Shown here: positions 47,365 through 56,881 of the stretch, in pieces | How the letters are laid out: each line of letters starts with the position of its first letter | Numbering within the stretch: position 1 is the first letter of the stretch | Assembly: GCA_943789335.1 (NCBI GenBank) | Contig: CALSTS010000009.1 | Location: 56,327-120,326, forward strand | Direction of reading: 5' to 3' | Length of the DNA stretch: 64,000 nucleotides | Source of the DNA: an uncultured Pseudomonadales bacterium | GTDB lineage: Bacteria; Pseudomonadota; Gammaproteobacteria; Pseudomonadales; Pseudohongiellaceae | Notes under the pieces: model-generated | The model's input: the letters and a program-made list of their open reading frames with translations, nothing else | The model's database searches: none | What the model was told of the DNA's origin: nothing | Translations under genes and position numbers: made by a program

Positions 47365-48618
47365 TCATGAACATCTAACCTGGGGAATATCCTGCCAACG
47401 AGTTGTATAGCGTGGTGACATATAATCACGTTTCATCATCCACTTTCCCTGTATGCCGCTATTCAGTAATTTAATTGTGTGTTTGCCGTAACGCTGGTTG
47501 GTCTTGTCTATTATTTGCATTAATTTGCGAGATTTTTCTGTTTGTTGGGGGGTAAATAAATCTTTTTGCTCATATTTTCGTGTGCGTACATCCAGCAAAC
47601 CAACACCACATTTCTTATAGCGAAGCCCTGGACGATAAATTTTCGCTAAGGTATCTGCTGCAGCATGAGCAATTTGTCTTGTGTCATTGGTCAAAAAAGG
47701 CAGCTTGATGATACGTTGCGGCCGGAAATGGCCCAGGCCTTTATCGAAGCTTTCTAAATAAACCCAGAGTGTTGCACTCAAGCCATTTTGTTTGCGTAAT
47801 TTTTCACAGGCACGATCAGCATAAAGGCTCACTGCTTGTTGCAACTCATGTAATTCAGTAACTTTGTAAGAAAAGCTACGCGTACAGATAATTTCTTTGC
47901 GTGGGGTCGGTTCTAATTCAAGATCAAGGCAGGACTCACCATTAAGTTCACGTATAGTGCGTTCCAATACCACACTAAAATGACGACGCATGTATTTAGG
48001 ATTGGCTTGAGCCAGTTGCAAGGCATTATGTATGCCTAAATGATGCAGGCGCTGGCAGATGCGCTTACCGATTCCCCAGACTTTATCAGTTGTTATACGT
48101 GCCAGTAGCCATTCCCATTTATGCTTTTCATCTAACACGCAGACACCTTTAAGTCTTTGCATTTTTTTAGCGGCATGATTAGCCAGTTTTGCTAGCGTTT
48201 TGCTTGGAGCAATGCCCACGCAGACGGGCATGCGTGTTTGTTGCCATAATCTGTTTTTTATCTTTTCACCATGGGAGTGATAATCACAGGCAGGAGGTAA
48301 GCGCAGAAAAGCCTCATCAATAGAGTAGACTTCCATTGCTGTGCCAAACGGTTCCATCAAGTGCATCACCTTGGCAGAAATATCACCATACAATTCATAG
48401 TTGCTGGAAAAAACACGTACATTATTTTTTCTGACCAACGTTTCTACCTGAAAGAATGGAACCATATCAGGAATATCTAAAGCTTTAGCTTTAGCATTGC
48501 GAGCAATAATGCAGCCATCGTTATTGGAAAGTACGACAACTGGCGCATTACGAATAGCAGGATTAAAAATAGCTTCACAACTAGCGTAAAAGGTATTGCA
48601 GTCTACTAGGGCGTACAT
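47365..48618 (-). CDS. umuC: DNA polymerase V catalytic subunit UmuC
   Basis: A Y-family translesion polymerase. I use the ATG at 48618, which yields the family start YALVDCNTFYASCE. The catalytic acidic residues lie in LVDCN and YSIDEAF near residue 100. VVVLSNNDGC and the thumb motif KVWGIGKR are also present. The C-terminal ~70 residues are the UmuC-type extension. It lies a few nt after umuD and is the last gene of a yedK-umuD-umuC unit, so it should be DNA-damage inducible, although I could not find a clear LexA box. Confidence 0.92.
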   Translation of the reverse strand: MYALVDCNTFYASCEAIFNPAIRNAPVVVLSNNDGCIIARNAKAKALDIPDMVPFFQVETLVRKNNVRVFSSNYELYGDISAKVMHLMEPFGTAMEVYSIDEAFLRLPPACDYHSHGEKIKNRLWQQTRMPVCVGIAPSKTLAKLANHAAKKMQRLKGVCVLDEKHKWEWLLARITTDKVWGIGKRICQRLHHLGIHNALQLAQANPKYMRRHFSVVLERTIRELNGESCLDLELEPTPRKEIICTRSFSYKVTELHELQQAVSLYADRACEKLRKQNGLSATLWVYLESFDKGLGHFRPQRIIKLPFLTNDTRQIAHAAADTLAKIYRPGLRYKKCGVGLLDVRTRKYEQKDLFTPQQTEKSRKLMQIIDKTNQRYGKHTIKLLNSGIQGKWMMKRDYMSPRYTTRWQDIPQVRCS

Positions 48619-48622
48619 TTTT

Positions 48623-49051
48623 TCAGGGACCACACAGTGTATTGATTACATGGATAACAACACCCTCAAGTAGCAGCTCGCTATCTTCAGTAATGCGAAC
48701 TGGGGCATAAGATGGATTGGCTGCTAACAGTTGTTTATTTTGAATATCAAGAATCTTACAGGTCAGTTCGCCATTGATGGCCGCAATTACAACTTGCCCC
48801 TGGCGTGGCTCAATAGCACGATCGACAATCAATAGTGCCTTGTCCATAATTCCTCGCTCAACCATAGAGTCGCCGGAAGCTCGAGCAAAATAGGTAGAAG
48901 AGGGGTGCTTGATTAAGTACTCGTTAAGATCAAGACTGCTTTCAATGTAATCATCCGCAGGCGACGGAAAGCCAGCTGGAACGCTGCTAGTAAAAAATGG
49001 CAGAGGCAAGAAACTTGCTACCTCTCGTTTTTCAACGCGGGTAATCTTCAT
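48623..49051 (-). CDS. umuD: UmuD, LexA-like self-cleaving subunit of Pol V
   Basis: The 142-residue protein has the cleavage region with AG-FPSPADDYIE, the nucleophile Ser in ASGDSMVERGI and the general-base Lys in GELTCKIL. RecA-stimulated self-cleavage to UmuD' activates UmuC. The length matches E. coli UmuD (139). The start is an ATG 21 nt after the yedK stop, and umuC follows immediately. Confidence 0.92.
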   Translation of the reverse strand: MKITRVEKREVASFLPLPFFTSSVPAGFPSPADDYIESSLDLNEYLIKHPSSTYFARASGDSMVERGIMDKALLIVDRAIEPRQGQVVIAAINGELTCKILDIQNKQLLAANPSYAPVRITEDSELLLEGVVIHVINTLCGP

Positions 49052-49072
49052 TATTCTTAGTTCGTTTAGTTG

Positions 49073-49732
49073 CTAGCTTAACAGGAAGCTTTCACCAACA
49101 GGTTTCCAGCGACTGGGTCTGTCGATGGGCGTGACATGCTGCGTTTGCTTTATATCCGGCTGTAAATTTTTTTTAAAATCTGCAAGCTTATTAAAGGCAG
49201 GGTCAAGCCACTTATCGGTTAATGCTTTGTTTTCATAGTCCAACATCAAGGGTATGGACTTGGGATGTATATTGGCCCATTTTGTCACAGGCGGCAAGGT
49301 GATAATTGAGGCAGAATAAATTATTTCTCCAGTCTCTCTGTTTAGATATTCTTTATATAAACCACCGAAAGCAATCGCTTTATCTAGCAATTCGATTGTA
49401 TGGTAAGTTTTTTTATCACCCAGACCTTCGACAAAGGCAGAGGCCGGAATGAGACAGCGAGATTCATGAAAGGGTTTGTAGGCAATAGAACGCGGCTGAT
49501 TAAGTTTATCGGAGCGTGAATTAAACGAGGCGTATTTATAATTAGGTTTCAGGCTTGTGGCGTCCAGTAACAACCACCACGTAGCAGTTTTGATGGAAGC
49601 TTCTTCTGTAATAATCGATATCTGAGCGCCGGGAGCAATATCGTCGGCATAAAGCAAAGCGCCGCTAGTCTGCAAAGTATCAATCAAGGCCTTGGTTTTA
49701 CCATCGGCTTTTAGTTGGAAACGACCACACAT
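49073..49732 (-). CDS. yedK: SOS-response-associated peptidase (YedK/HMCES)
   Basis: The protein begins MCGRF, so after Met removal Cys2 can form the thiazolidine crosslink to abasic sites in single-stranded DNA. Conserved Asn, Glu and His contexts follow (RSDKL, RCLIPASAFVEG, IHPKSIPLML). It shields abasic sites during replication. Here it heads an operon with umuD and umuC, joining abasic-site protection and translesion synthesis in one transcript. Confidence 0.9.
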   Translation of the reverse strand: MCGRFQLKADGKTKALIDTLQTSGALLYADDIAPGAQISIITEEASIKTATWWLLLDATSLKPNYKYASFNSRSDKLNQPRSIAYKPFHESRCLIPASAFVEGLGDKKTYHTIELLDKAIAFGGLYKEYLNRETGEIIYSASIITLPPVTKWANIHPKSIPLMLDYENKALTDKWLDPAFNKLADFKKNLQPDIKQTQHVTPIDRPSRWKPVGESFLLS

Positions 49733-49917
49733 GTTAATAGCTTAGCGTATTTTCGGCCTCTTGGCATAAGCGTAAAAGCTAAGAAGACTCATCAAATGCT
49801 TGAATTTACGCTGCTTAACCCTATACTCAAGCTCCTGTGGCTGAAGTTCTCTGCTTTTATCAGCTTTAATCGTAACTACTGTTCATAACAACAAAGATAT
49901 CGATGGAGGTATCACTT

Positions 49918-51423
49918 ATGCGTAACGTTTTTATTATTTTAATTTCCGTGCTGGCTTTGGTTGCCTGTGCCGGTGAGGAGGAGATGGCAAGCTCTGCTCC
50001 TATGCCAGCAACACCCCCAAGTGCCGACGAAGTATTGGCCAATGTACAAGCTGCAACGGGCACTGAAAACCTTTCTTCAATAACCGTTTCAGGCGAAGCT
50101 TGGACTATTAGGAACGGCTTTCGCCAAACCCGCAGAGCTAGTCCTCCTTGGCTATATCATAACGAAATTATGGATTATACCTGGACTGTCGATCTTGATA
50201 ATTCTGCCGCATTGGCAACAGGCGAAATCTTCGCGCACAACCTGTTTTACGATCCTCCTACATTCAGTAATTTTTTACAAAACAATCCTGCAGGCCAGGA
50301 TTCCTGGGTTCAAGAACATCGAACATGGCTAACGCCTCCGGGTTTTTTACGCGGCGCTGAAGATAACGGTGTCACTGTCTCAATGCAAGATGGCCAGACT
50401 GTATTAAGCTGGATGACACCAGCGGACCAGACTTCACCATCAGGTATGCGTTATACGGTTAATGCCTATATCAGTGACGATAATTTAATCGAAAAGACTG
50501 AGACTTGGGTTGAAGATGAATTCATGGGCGATATGCATGTGTCTTCTGTTTTTAGAGATTATGAAGAAATGGACGGTGTTATGGTGCCTACTACTGTTGA
50601 AATTTGGCAGGGTGGTGGTGCTGTTTTCGGTGTTGGTATTCGAGAAGCTGATGCCAATCCAGCTAATCTTGCAGCTCTTATTACGCCTCCACCAGCAGGC
50701 GGTGGTCGTGGCGGTCCTGGTGGTCCTCCTGGTGGAACAGCACCTGTACCAGCAGAAATGATTGAAGAAGTCGCTCCTGGTGTTTATCACATCAGCACAA
50801 ACTACAATTCTCTAGCTGTTGAATTTGAAGACGGCTTTATTGTGTTTGAAAGTGGCGGTTTTCCTCCTCGAGCAAATGCCGGCATTATTATAGAAGCTGT
50901 TGCCAGCGTTTCTGAAAAACCAATCACTGCTGTCATCAATTCACATCCTCACTCAGACCATACGCCTAGTTTGATTCCAATGGTAAGTGCCGGTATTCCT
51001 TTGATTGTTAGCGCAAATAGCGTGGACTTTCAGCGTATGGCATTGAGCACACCAAGAACTCTTTTAGGTGAAGATACTTTAAGCCCAGAGTTCCAAATCG
51101 TGCCTGATGGTGAAGTGATGGTTATTGAAGACTCCATGAATCGCATGGAAATCCATCACATCCCAAGCATGCACACTGACTCAATGTTGTTTGTTTATCT
51201 ACCAAATCACAGTATGGCGATGCAAGCCGACTTTACGATTCGTGGTAGTGCTGAAACTGGCACCTTGCCTTATGAGCAGCAAACACCTCTAGGTCAGGAG
51301 TTCGCTGAGTATATTCGTGATAATGGCCTCGAGTTCGATGTTATGTATGGCGTGCATAACCCAGGTTATGTGCAAAGTACTGAGGATGTCTTTATGGCCT
51401 TACCACCAGAAGGTGATATGTAA
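49918..51423 (+). CDS. Lipoprotein MBL-fold hydrolase
   Basis: The ATG at 49918 (GGAGG upstream) gives a lipoprotein signal with lipobox LVAC. Like copies A and B it has an N-terminal ~250-residue beta-rich part (DEVLANVQAATG start), a Gly/Pro-rich linker (about 50690-50750) and a C-terminal MBL domain with NSHPHSDHTPS and HHIPSMHTDS. The ligand string HPHSDH is intact. A membrane-anchored relative of the exported MBL group at 38-44 kb. It stands alone and is closed by a strong terminator. Confidence 0.75.
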   Translation: MRNVFIILISVLALVACAGEEEMASSAPMPATPPSADEVLANVQAATGTENLSSITVSGEAWTIRNGFRQTRRASPPWLYHNEIMDYTWTVDLDNSAALATGEIFAHNLFYDPPTFSNFLQNNPAGQDSWVQEHRTWLTPPGFLRGAEDNGVTVSMQDGQTVLSWMTPADQTSPSGMRYTVNAYISDDNLIEKTETWVEDEFMGDMHVSSVFRDYEEMDGVMVPTTVEIWQGGGAVFGVGIREADANPANLAALITPPPAGGGRGGPGGPPGGTAPVPAEMIEEVAPGVYHISTNYNSLAVEFEDGFIVFESGGFPPRANAGIIIEAVASVSEKPITAVINSHPHSDHTPSLIPMVSAGIPLIVSANSVDFQRMALSTPRTLLGEDTLSPEFQIVPDGEVMVIEDSMNRMEIHHIPSMHTDSMLFVYLPNHSMAMQADFTIRGSAETGTLPYEQQTPLGQEFAEYIRDNGLEFDVMYGVHNPGYVQSTEDVFMALPPEGDM

Positions 51424-51453
51424 TAAATCCTTTGGTTAAAAGTTGTAAAAAAA

Positions 51454-51478
51454 GGCCGGTTTTATACCGGCCTTTTTT
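51454..51478 (+). terminator. Rho-independent terminator after the lipoprotein MBL gene
   Basis: GGCCGGT and ACCGGCC pair around a TTTAT-like loop and are followed by TTTTTT, with an A run on the 5' side. A classic strong terminator, possibly bidirectional. Confidence 0.9.
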
Positions 51479-51546
51479 ATTTTCCGAGCTGCTTTGTTTT
51501 AATAAGTCTTCTACAATAGCGGGATCAATTTCAAAAAAACAATCAT

Positions 51547-52248
51547 ATGACAGCACTTAGTGTTAACCTTAATAAACTCGCATTATTGCGAAACTCCCGG
51601 GGTCATAATTCTCCCGACTTGCTGCATTATGCCCAACGTTTTATTGAACTTGGAGTGCAGGGGATTACTATTCACCCACGCCCTGATGAACGTCACATTA
51701 AACAGCAAGATGCCCATGAATTAGCTCACCTGCTAAAGGATTTTCCTCAAATTGAATTCAACATTGAAGGCTATCCTTCTGAGGCCTTTTTACTCTTAGT
51801 CGAAGCATGCATGCCTGCACAATGCACCTTAGTTCCCGATGCAGAAGATCAATTAACATCTGATCATGGTTGGGACTTTACAAAGCATCTGGAAACATTA
51901 AGACCTATCATTCAACGCTTAAAAAATGCTGGGATTAGAGTTGCTGTTTTTCTCGACCCTGAGCTCAAACAAGTCGAACTCGCAGCAAAAAGTGGCGCAG
52001 ATCGAATTGAACTTTATACAGAAGAGTTTGCAAGAGAGTTTTCTAAAGATTTTTCAGGAAAGAATGCAGATCAAGTGCTCAGTAAATACAATGAGGCTGC
52101 AATTCTTGCTCAAAAGCTTGGACTCGGTGTAAATGCTGGGCATGACTTGAATTTGCAAAATTTGCCGAGTTTTTTAAGTATTCCTGCTATTCTTGAAGTC
52201 TCTATCGGCCACGCGCTCATGATTGAATGTATAGACCGACGGCATTGA
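51547..52248 (+). CDS. pdxJ: Pyridoxine 5'-phosphate synthase PdxJ
   Basis: The 233-residue TIM-barrel enzyme joins 1-deoxyxylulose 5-phosphate with 3-amino-2-oxopropyl phosphate to form pyridoxine 5'-phosphate (vitamin B6 pathway). It has the signatures LRNSRG, ITIHPRPDERHI, LVPDAEDQLTSDHGWD, IELYTEEFA and GVNAGHDLN. The length is normal. In many gammaproteobacteria pdxJ is near recO or acpS; here it is alone. Confidence 0.93.
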   Translation: MTALSVNLNKLALLRNSRGHNSPDLLHYAQRFIELGVQGITIHPRPDERHIKQQDAHELAHLLKDFPQIEFNIEGYPSEAFLLLVEACMPAQCTLVPDAEDQLTSDHGWDFTKHLETLRPIIQRLKNAGIRVAVFLDPELKQVELAAKSGADRIELYTEEFAREFSKDFSGKNADQVLSKYNEAAILAQKLGLGVNAGHDLNLQNLPSFLSIPAILEVSIGHALMIECIDRRH

Positions 52249-52324
52249 AAATGTCGTTGCAGACTACTTAGAGACCTCTAGAACCTAAAAGCATTTAAAT
52301 TTTTTACTCTATTGAATCTATGTC

Positions 52325-52968
52325 ATGTTAAACCTATTTGATAAGCAGAGTTTAGTGAGCGCCGATAAGGCCCTAGCAGGGCGCGATGAGCTCCATGCCT
52401 GTTGCCGATAAGCATATTGTATTGAGATGCGCCTTTAAAGCTCACAGCAGACCAGCTTACCGAACAAGGCCTGCATCAAGCAATGTTTGGGCTGGGCTGT
52501 TTCTGGGGCGCTGAGAAACGCTTTTGGTCTTTACCTGGGGTGTACACGACTGCTGCCGGTTATGCCGGAGGCTTCACTACTAACCCTAGTTATCAGGAAG
52601 TGTGCAGCGGCATGACGGGCCATACAGAAGTCGTTTGGTTGGCTTTTGACCCAATGCAAATAAGTTACGAGCGCTTACTAAAAGAGTTCTGGCAAGCGCA
52701 TAATCCTACCCAAGGAATGCGTCAGGGTAACGATAAAGGAACACAATATCGCTCAGCCATTTATACCTACTCTGATGCTCAGAATATGAGCGTTGCAGAA
52801 ACTAAAGCGCATTATCAAAACATGTTGAAAGAGCAGGACTATCCCGCAATAACAACAGAAATAAAACCAGCTGCCCAATTTTATTATGCTGAGGATTATC
52901 ACCAGCAGTATCTGGCAAAAAATCCAAATGGTTATTGCGGCTTAGGCGGTACTGGAGTTTGTTATTAG
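52325..52968 (+). pseudogene. msrA: Peptide methionine sulfoxide reductase MsrA, two N-terminal frameshifts
   Basis: The catalytic domain (from 52483) is intact with the nucleophile Cys in [13 protein letters not shown] and with [18 protein letters not shown] and [15 protein letters not shown]. Upstream, an ATG at 52325 opens a family-typical leader (MLNLFDKQSLVSADKALAGR), but the frame shifts near 52392 and again near 52432 before rejoining [18 protein letters not shown] shortened enzyme starting at 52483 is possible but lacks a ribosome site. The enzyme repairs oxidised methionine with thioredoxin. Confidence 0.8.
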
Positions 52969-52998
52969 AATGCTATTTAAAGCGCTATTTAATCCACT

Positions 52999-53904
52999 AT
53001 GAATCTGCAGACAGAAAAACTGACAGTCGCTATTTCTTCGAGAGCCTTATTTAACCTTAATGAAAGTCATGAGGTTTATGAGCATCAAGGTGTCGAAGCT
53101 TATCGCCAGTATCAAATCGACCGTGAAGATGAGGCCTTAGAGCCAGGTGATGCGTTTAACCTAGTTAAAAAGCTGTTACATATTAATTCATTACTGGATC
53201 GAGAACAGGTTGAAGTCATTCTGCTTTCTCGGAATACAGCTGATACTGGTTTAAGAATTTTCAACTCGATAGATCATCATAACTTAGCAATAAGCAAAGC
53301 CGCGTTTTGTGGCGGATCCAGTCCTTATCGATATATCAGCGCCTTTAGAAGCCATTTGTTTCTATCAACCGACGGTGGTGACGTGCGTCAAGCATTAGAA
53401 AATGGCATCGCTGCGGCAACAATTATGCCTTCCAGTATAGCCAATACTGACGATTTTAAATTACGTTTTGCCTTTGATGGTGATGCTGTTTTGTTCTCAG
53501 ATGAAGCTGAGCGTATTTATAAAGCTAACGGCCTGGCGGAATTTACTCGTAGTGAACGTGAAGCTGCTCATGAACCCTTAACAGGAGGGCCATTTAAACC
53601 CTTCCTAAAAGCATTACAACAACTTCAAAGTAAGTTTGAGGTAGACAATTGCCCCATAAGAACCTGTCTGGTTACAGCCCGGGCAGCTCCGGCGCATGAA
53701 AGAGTGGTTAGAACTTTACGCGCCTGGGATATTAAAATTGACGAATCTTTATTTCTTGGCGGATCTGATAAGGGTAAGTTTTTACAAGCTTACAATGCTG
53801 ATGTATTTTTTGATGACCAAGAAGGCCATTGCGAATCTACTCGTGAACATGTTGCTACTGGTCATGTGCCCCACGGGGTTGCTAATGTACTTGAGCAAGA
53901 CTGA
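52999..53904 (+). CDS. Cytosolic 5'-nucleotidase family protein
   Basis: The 301-residue protein matches the bacterial 5'-nucleotidase family PF06189: LTVAISSRALFNLNESH at the start, ALEPGDAFNLVKKLL, LRFAFDGDAVLFSDE (acidic HAD-like motif) and FFDDQEGHC near the end. Predicted to dephosphorylate nucleoside monophosphates in the cytoplasm. Its 3' end overlaps the convergent TauE gene by about 20 nt. Confidence 0.8.
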   Translation: MNLQTEKLTVAISSRALFNLNESHEVYEHQGVEAYRQYQIDREDEALEPGDAFNLVKKLLHINSLLDREQVEVILLSRNTADTGLRIFNSIDHHNLAISKAAFCGGSSPYRYISAFRSHLFLSTDGGDVRQALENGIAAATIMPSSIANTDDFKLRFAFDGDAVLFSDEAERIYKANGLAEFTRSEREAAHEPLTGGPFKPFLKALQQLQSKFEVDNCPIRTCLVTARAAPAHERVVRTLRAWDIKIDESLFLGGSDKGKFLQAYNADVFFDDQEGHCESTREHVATGHVPHGVANVLEQD

Positions 53905-54688
53905 AATAAGTCCCCAAACCTAACAATACGAATATCAGCACAGTTCTTAAGAGTTTCTCCGGCAGTACCGACCCTAGTCTGGTCCCCACATAAATTCCTG
54001 GTAAAGAGCCAGTGACCAGTGCTAGTAAGAGACTATAGTCTACTAAGCCATTAAACAAATAACCCAAACCGGCCACCAAGGTTAACGGTACTGCATGGGC
54101 AATATCAGTTCCCACAACGTGTTTGGTTGGCCAACTAGGGAATAACATAAAAAGAATAGCCGCTCCAAATGCGCCTGCTCCAACAGAAGACAAAGTTACG
54201 CAAACGCCCAGAACAAGCCCAAGTAATAACACCAGTATTGACCGATGCTTTTTAAGATATCTGTAATATTTGTTTTGTGAGGCCTTCTCTTCCGTTTCAA
54301 GGCGACGCTGAATAAAGCGGCTAAATATCATCACTAGGGCCGTTAGAATAAGCATGACACCCAGGAAGCTGCTAAGAAAAGAAGAAAAGTTAGCATTATC
54401 TGTCAGGCTTTCATCAATAATGAATATATTGATAATTAACGATACAGGTATGCTACCTGCAGCAAGTAAGCCCATAGTTTTCCAATCGACATGACCTCGC
54501 CTGTGGTGAAAATACATGCCACTCGATTTAGTAATGGCGGCGTATAGCAGGTCCGTACCAATTGCTACTGCTACAGGGTAATTAAATAAAAGCAAAATAG
54601 GCGTCATCAAAGAGCCACCACCAACCCCGGTTAGGCCAATGGCAAAACCAACGAAAGCGCCAGAAAGTATAAGCATGAGCAATTCCAT
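53882..54688 (-). CDS. TauE/SafE-type sulfite/anion exporter
   Basis: The membrane protein has about eight hydrophobic segments and the family motif GLTGVGGGSLMTPIL near the N-terminus, with a second one in LSSVGAGAFGAAIL. I choose the ATG at 54688: a longer frame would prepend 40 residues that run into the cysB promoter. Members move sulfite or organosulfur anions. It is divergent from cysB and two genes from cysH, so a link to sulfate assimilation is likely. Confidence 0.75.
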   Translation of the reverse strand: MELLMLILSGAFVGFAIGLTGVGGGSLMTPILLLFNYPVAVAIGTDLLYAAITKSSGMYFHHRRGHVDWKTMGLLAAGSIPVSLIINIFIIDESLTDNANFSSFLSSFLGVMLILTALVMIFSRFIQRRLETEEKASQNKYYRYLKKHRSILVLLLGLVLGVCVTLSSVGAGAFGAAILFMLFPSWPTKHVVGTDIAHAVPLTLVAGLGYLFNGLVDYSLLLALVTGSLPGIYVGTRLGSVLPEKLLRTVLIFVLLGLGTYFSLAQVH

Positions 54689-54793
54689 AGGAGGCAATGT
54701 ATGTCTAATTAGATATATTTTAAAAGAATATTTATTTATTAATTTATTCCATTTAGTTATATTTAGTTTTTCTAATAAAACTAAACATAAACA

Positions 54794-55783
54794 ATGAAAC
54801 TTCAACAATTACGTTATATCTGGGAAGTCGCTCAAAATAAGCTAAACATTAGCCATACTGCAGATAGGCTTTTCACTTCACAGCCCGGCATCAGTAAGCA
54901 AATTCGGTTGCTAGAGGAGGAGTTAGGTGTTCAAATTTTTAGTCGCAGCGGTAAGCATTTGCAACAAATAACACCTGCAGGCGAAAAGATTCTTGCTCAA
55001 GCCTCTGAAATCTTGAATAAAGTTGAAACCATTAGCCGAATTGCTGATGAATATAAAGACGAAGAGCAGGGCAGCTTAAGGATTGCAACAACACATACTC
55101 AGTCACGTTATGTACTTCCTAGAATCATTCAGGCCTTTACTAAACGTTATCCAAAAGTCTCATTACACCTGCACCAGGGAACCCCGATGCAGATATCTCA
55201 AATGGCTGCTGATGGCACCGTAGACTTTGCCATCGCTACTGAAGCACTGGAGCTTTTTGAAGGATTAATTATGTTACCTTGCTTTCATTGGAATCGGTCA
55301 ATTTTGATTCCCAAAGGTCATCCCCTAATTGAAGAAAAACCCTTGAGTTTGAAAGCTATTAATGAGTATCCGCTAATCACTTATCTATTTGGTTTTACAG
55401 GTCGCTCCAAACTTGATTCAGCATTTGAAAAACAGGGCTTGAGACCAAATGTCGTTGTTACAGCTGCTGATGCTGACGTGATAAAAACCTACGTACGCTC
55501 TGGTTTAGGCGTTGGCATCATTGCGTCTATGGCTTGGGAGCCAGAACGAGACAAGGACCTAGTCGCTTTGGATGCCAGTCATTTATTTGCCTATAGCACA
55601 ACAAGTATTGCCTATCGGCGTGATAGTTATCTACGTAAATATATGCTGGATTTCATTGAGATGTTTGCGCCGCATTTAAGTAAGAAACGAATTGATCAGG
55701 ATATGGCCAGCCAGAGCAATGAGGAAGAACGAGAAGCCTTATTTAAAAAAGAAGTACCGATATATTCGGCAACCATTTTATAA
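54794..55783 (+). CDS. cysB: LysR-type regulator CysB
   Basis: Family start MKLQQLRYIWEVAQNKLNIS followed by the helix-turn-helix segment TSQPGISKQIRLLEEELG, then a periplasmic-binding-protein-like effector domain with IATTHTQSRYVLP and GLGVGIIASMAW. This matches CysB, which senses N-acetylserine/O-acetylserine and activates sulfate assimilation genes. The length of 329 is close to the E. coli protein (324). It is convergent with cysH (6 nt apart). Confidence 0.92.
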   Translation: MKLQQLRYIWEVAQNKLNISHTADRLFTSQPGISKQIRLLEEELGVQIFSRSGKHLQQITPAGEKILAQASEILNKVETISRIADEYKDEEQGSLRIATTHTQSRYVLPRIIQAFTKRYPKVSLHLHQGTPMQISQMAADGTVDFAIATEALELFEGLIMLPCFHWNRSILIPKGHPLIEEKPLSLKAINEYPLITYLFGFTGRSKLDSAFEKQGLRPNVVVTAADADVIKTYVRSGLGVGIIASMAWEPERDKDLVALDASHLFAYSTTSIAYRRDSYLRKYMLDFIEMFAPHLSKKRIDQDMASQSNEEEREALFKKEVPIYSATIL

Positions 55784-55789
55784 GCAATC

Positions 55790-56521
55790 TTAGTCTTTAG
55801 CGATGATATTACCTTGGTGCAATCCGCATTCTTTAGCGGTTTGTTCCTCCCACCACCAACGACCTTCACGCTCATGCTGTCCTGGGTTAACAGCTTTTGT
55901 GCAAGGCTCACAACCAATACTGATATAGCCTCTATCATGCAAACTGTTATAAGGGACATCAAACATACGGATATATTCCCATACTTGGGCTGAAGACCAG
56001 TTTGCCAAGGGATTGAACTTTAAGAGGGGTTTGTCTGAGGTGGAAAATGTAGAATCAAGCTCGAGTACTGCAACATCATTTCTGGTACCTGGACTTTGAT
56101 CTTTACGTTGCCCTGTAATCCATCCATCGAGCCCCGTTAGTTTACGTCTTAAAGGCTCAATCTTACGAATACCACAACATTCGTGATGATCTGTCTTGTA
56201 GAAGTCATATAGGCCCTTGGCTTTAACATAGACTTCCAATTTAGCAGCATCTGGGGACAAAATATCTATAGCCAAGCCATAATGCTCACTTACCTGATCA
56301 ATAAAACTATAGGTCTCTGGATGTAAACGCCCCGTATCTAAGGTAAATACTTGGATATCCTTTTTTAATTTGACTGCCAGATCAATAAGCACCACATCTT
56401 CAGCTCCACTGAAGGAAATAGCCAAATCACGGGTTGATTCCATGGCTAAAGCAATAATTTCCTTTGGGAGCTTATCGGCATATTCATTAGACAAGCTGCT
56501 AATTTCATTAACTTCTAACAC
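55790..56521 (-). CDS. cysH: Assimilatory adenylyl-sulfate (APS) reductase, CysH family
   Basis: The 243-residue protein has the nucleotide-binding [11 protein letters not shown] loop, [11 protein letters not shown] and the catalytic Cys in ECGLHQG at the end. It also has a CC pair (HECCGIRK) and a CxxC (IGCEPCT), the four cysteines that bind a 4Fe-4S cluster. By this criterion it is the APS-reductase type, not the cluster-free PAPS reductase of E. coli. The reaction gives sulfite and AMP from APS with thioredoxin. Confidence 0.9.
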   Translation of the reverse strand: MLEVNEISSLSNEYADKLPKEIIALAMESTRDLAISFSGAEDVVLIDLAVKLKKDIQVFTLDTGRLHPETYSFIDQVSEHYGLAIDILSPDAAKLEVYVKAKGLYDFYKTDHHECCGIRKIEPLRRKLTGLDGWITGQRKDQSPGTRNDVAVLELDSTFSTSDKPLLKFNPLANWSSAQVWEYIRMFDVPYNSLHDRGYISIGCEPCTKAVNPGQHEREGRWWWEEQTAKECGLHQGNIIAKD

Positions 56522-56881
56522 TTAAGGGGCCTATATATAAATATATTTACGAGGGCACTTATTGTACCTCTGATCACTTTTACTTGAAATCGCTATTTTA
56601 CAACGACTTAGCAGTTCAACTTAAAAGAGAGTTTACTACATGTTTCACGTGAAAAAACCCTTATAAATTAGCTAGTTACAGCTATATATTTAAAATATTT
56701 GGACTATGTAGTGGGTCCTTTCAGCTTTTGCACTATATCTAGTGGTCGCGATAAATATTTTATATAACTTAAAAAACCTAGCGTTAATCAAGCTAAATTT
56801 TGAAAGCAAAAGGCTGCATTGCATGTGCACAAAGAAAGATAGAAAATGCCCCTTGCATTGCTATAAATAAGGAGAATTATT
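56522..56881. other. Intergenic region between cysH and thrH
   Basis: This 360-nt AT-rich stretch separates two divergently transcribed genes, so it must hold both promoters. It contains the parS-like palindrome listed separately. The thrH ribosome site AAGGAG lies near its right end. No ORF of note. Confidence 0.6.
56641..56656. promoter_or_regulatory. parS: parS-like centromere site
   Basis: The 16-mer matches the bacterial parS consensus TGTTTCACGTGAAACA at 15 of 16 positions; only the next-to-last base differs (A for C). The inner 12 bases TTTCACGTGAAA are a perfect palindrome. ParB would bind here to organise the chromosome origin region. Confidence 0.65.

Noticed and set aside
49733..49917. 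LexA operator between yedK and the MBL lipoprotein gene
   Set aside because: No sequence close to CTGT-N8-ACAG was found by eye; CTGTTAAGCTAGCAAC near 49080 fits only one half-site and lies inside the yedK end.
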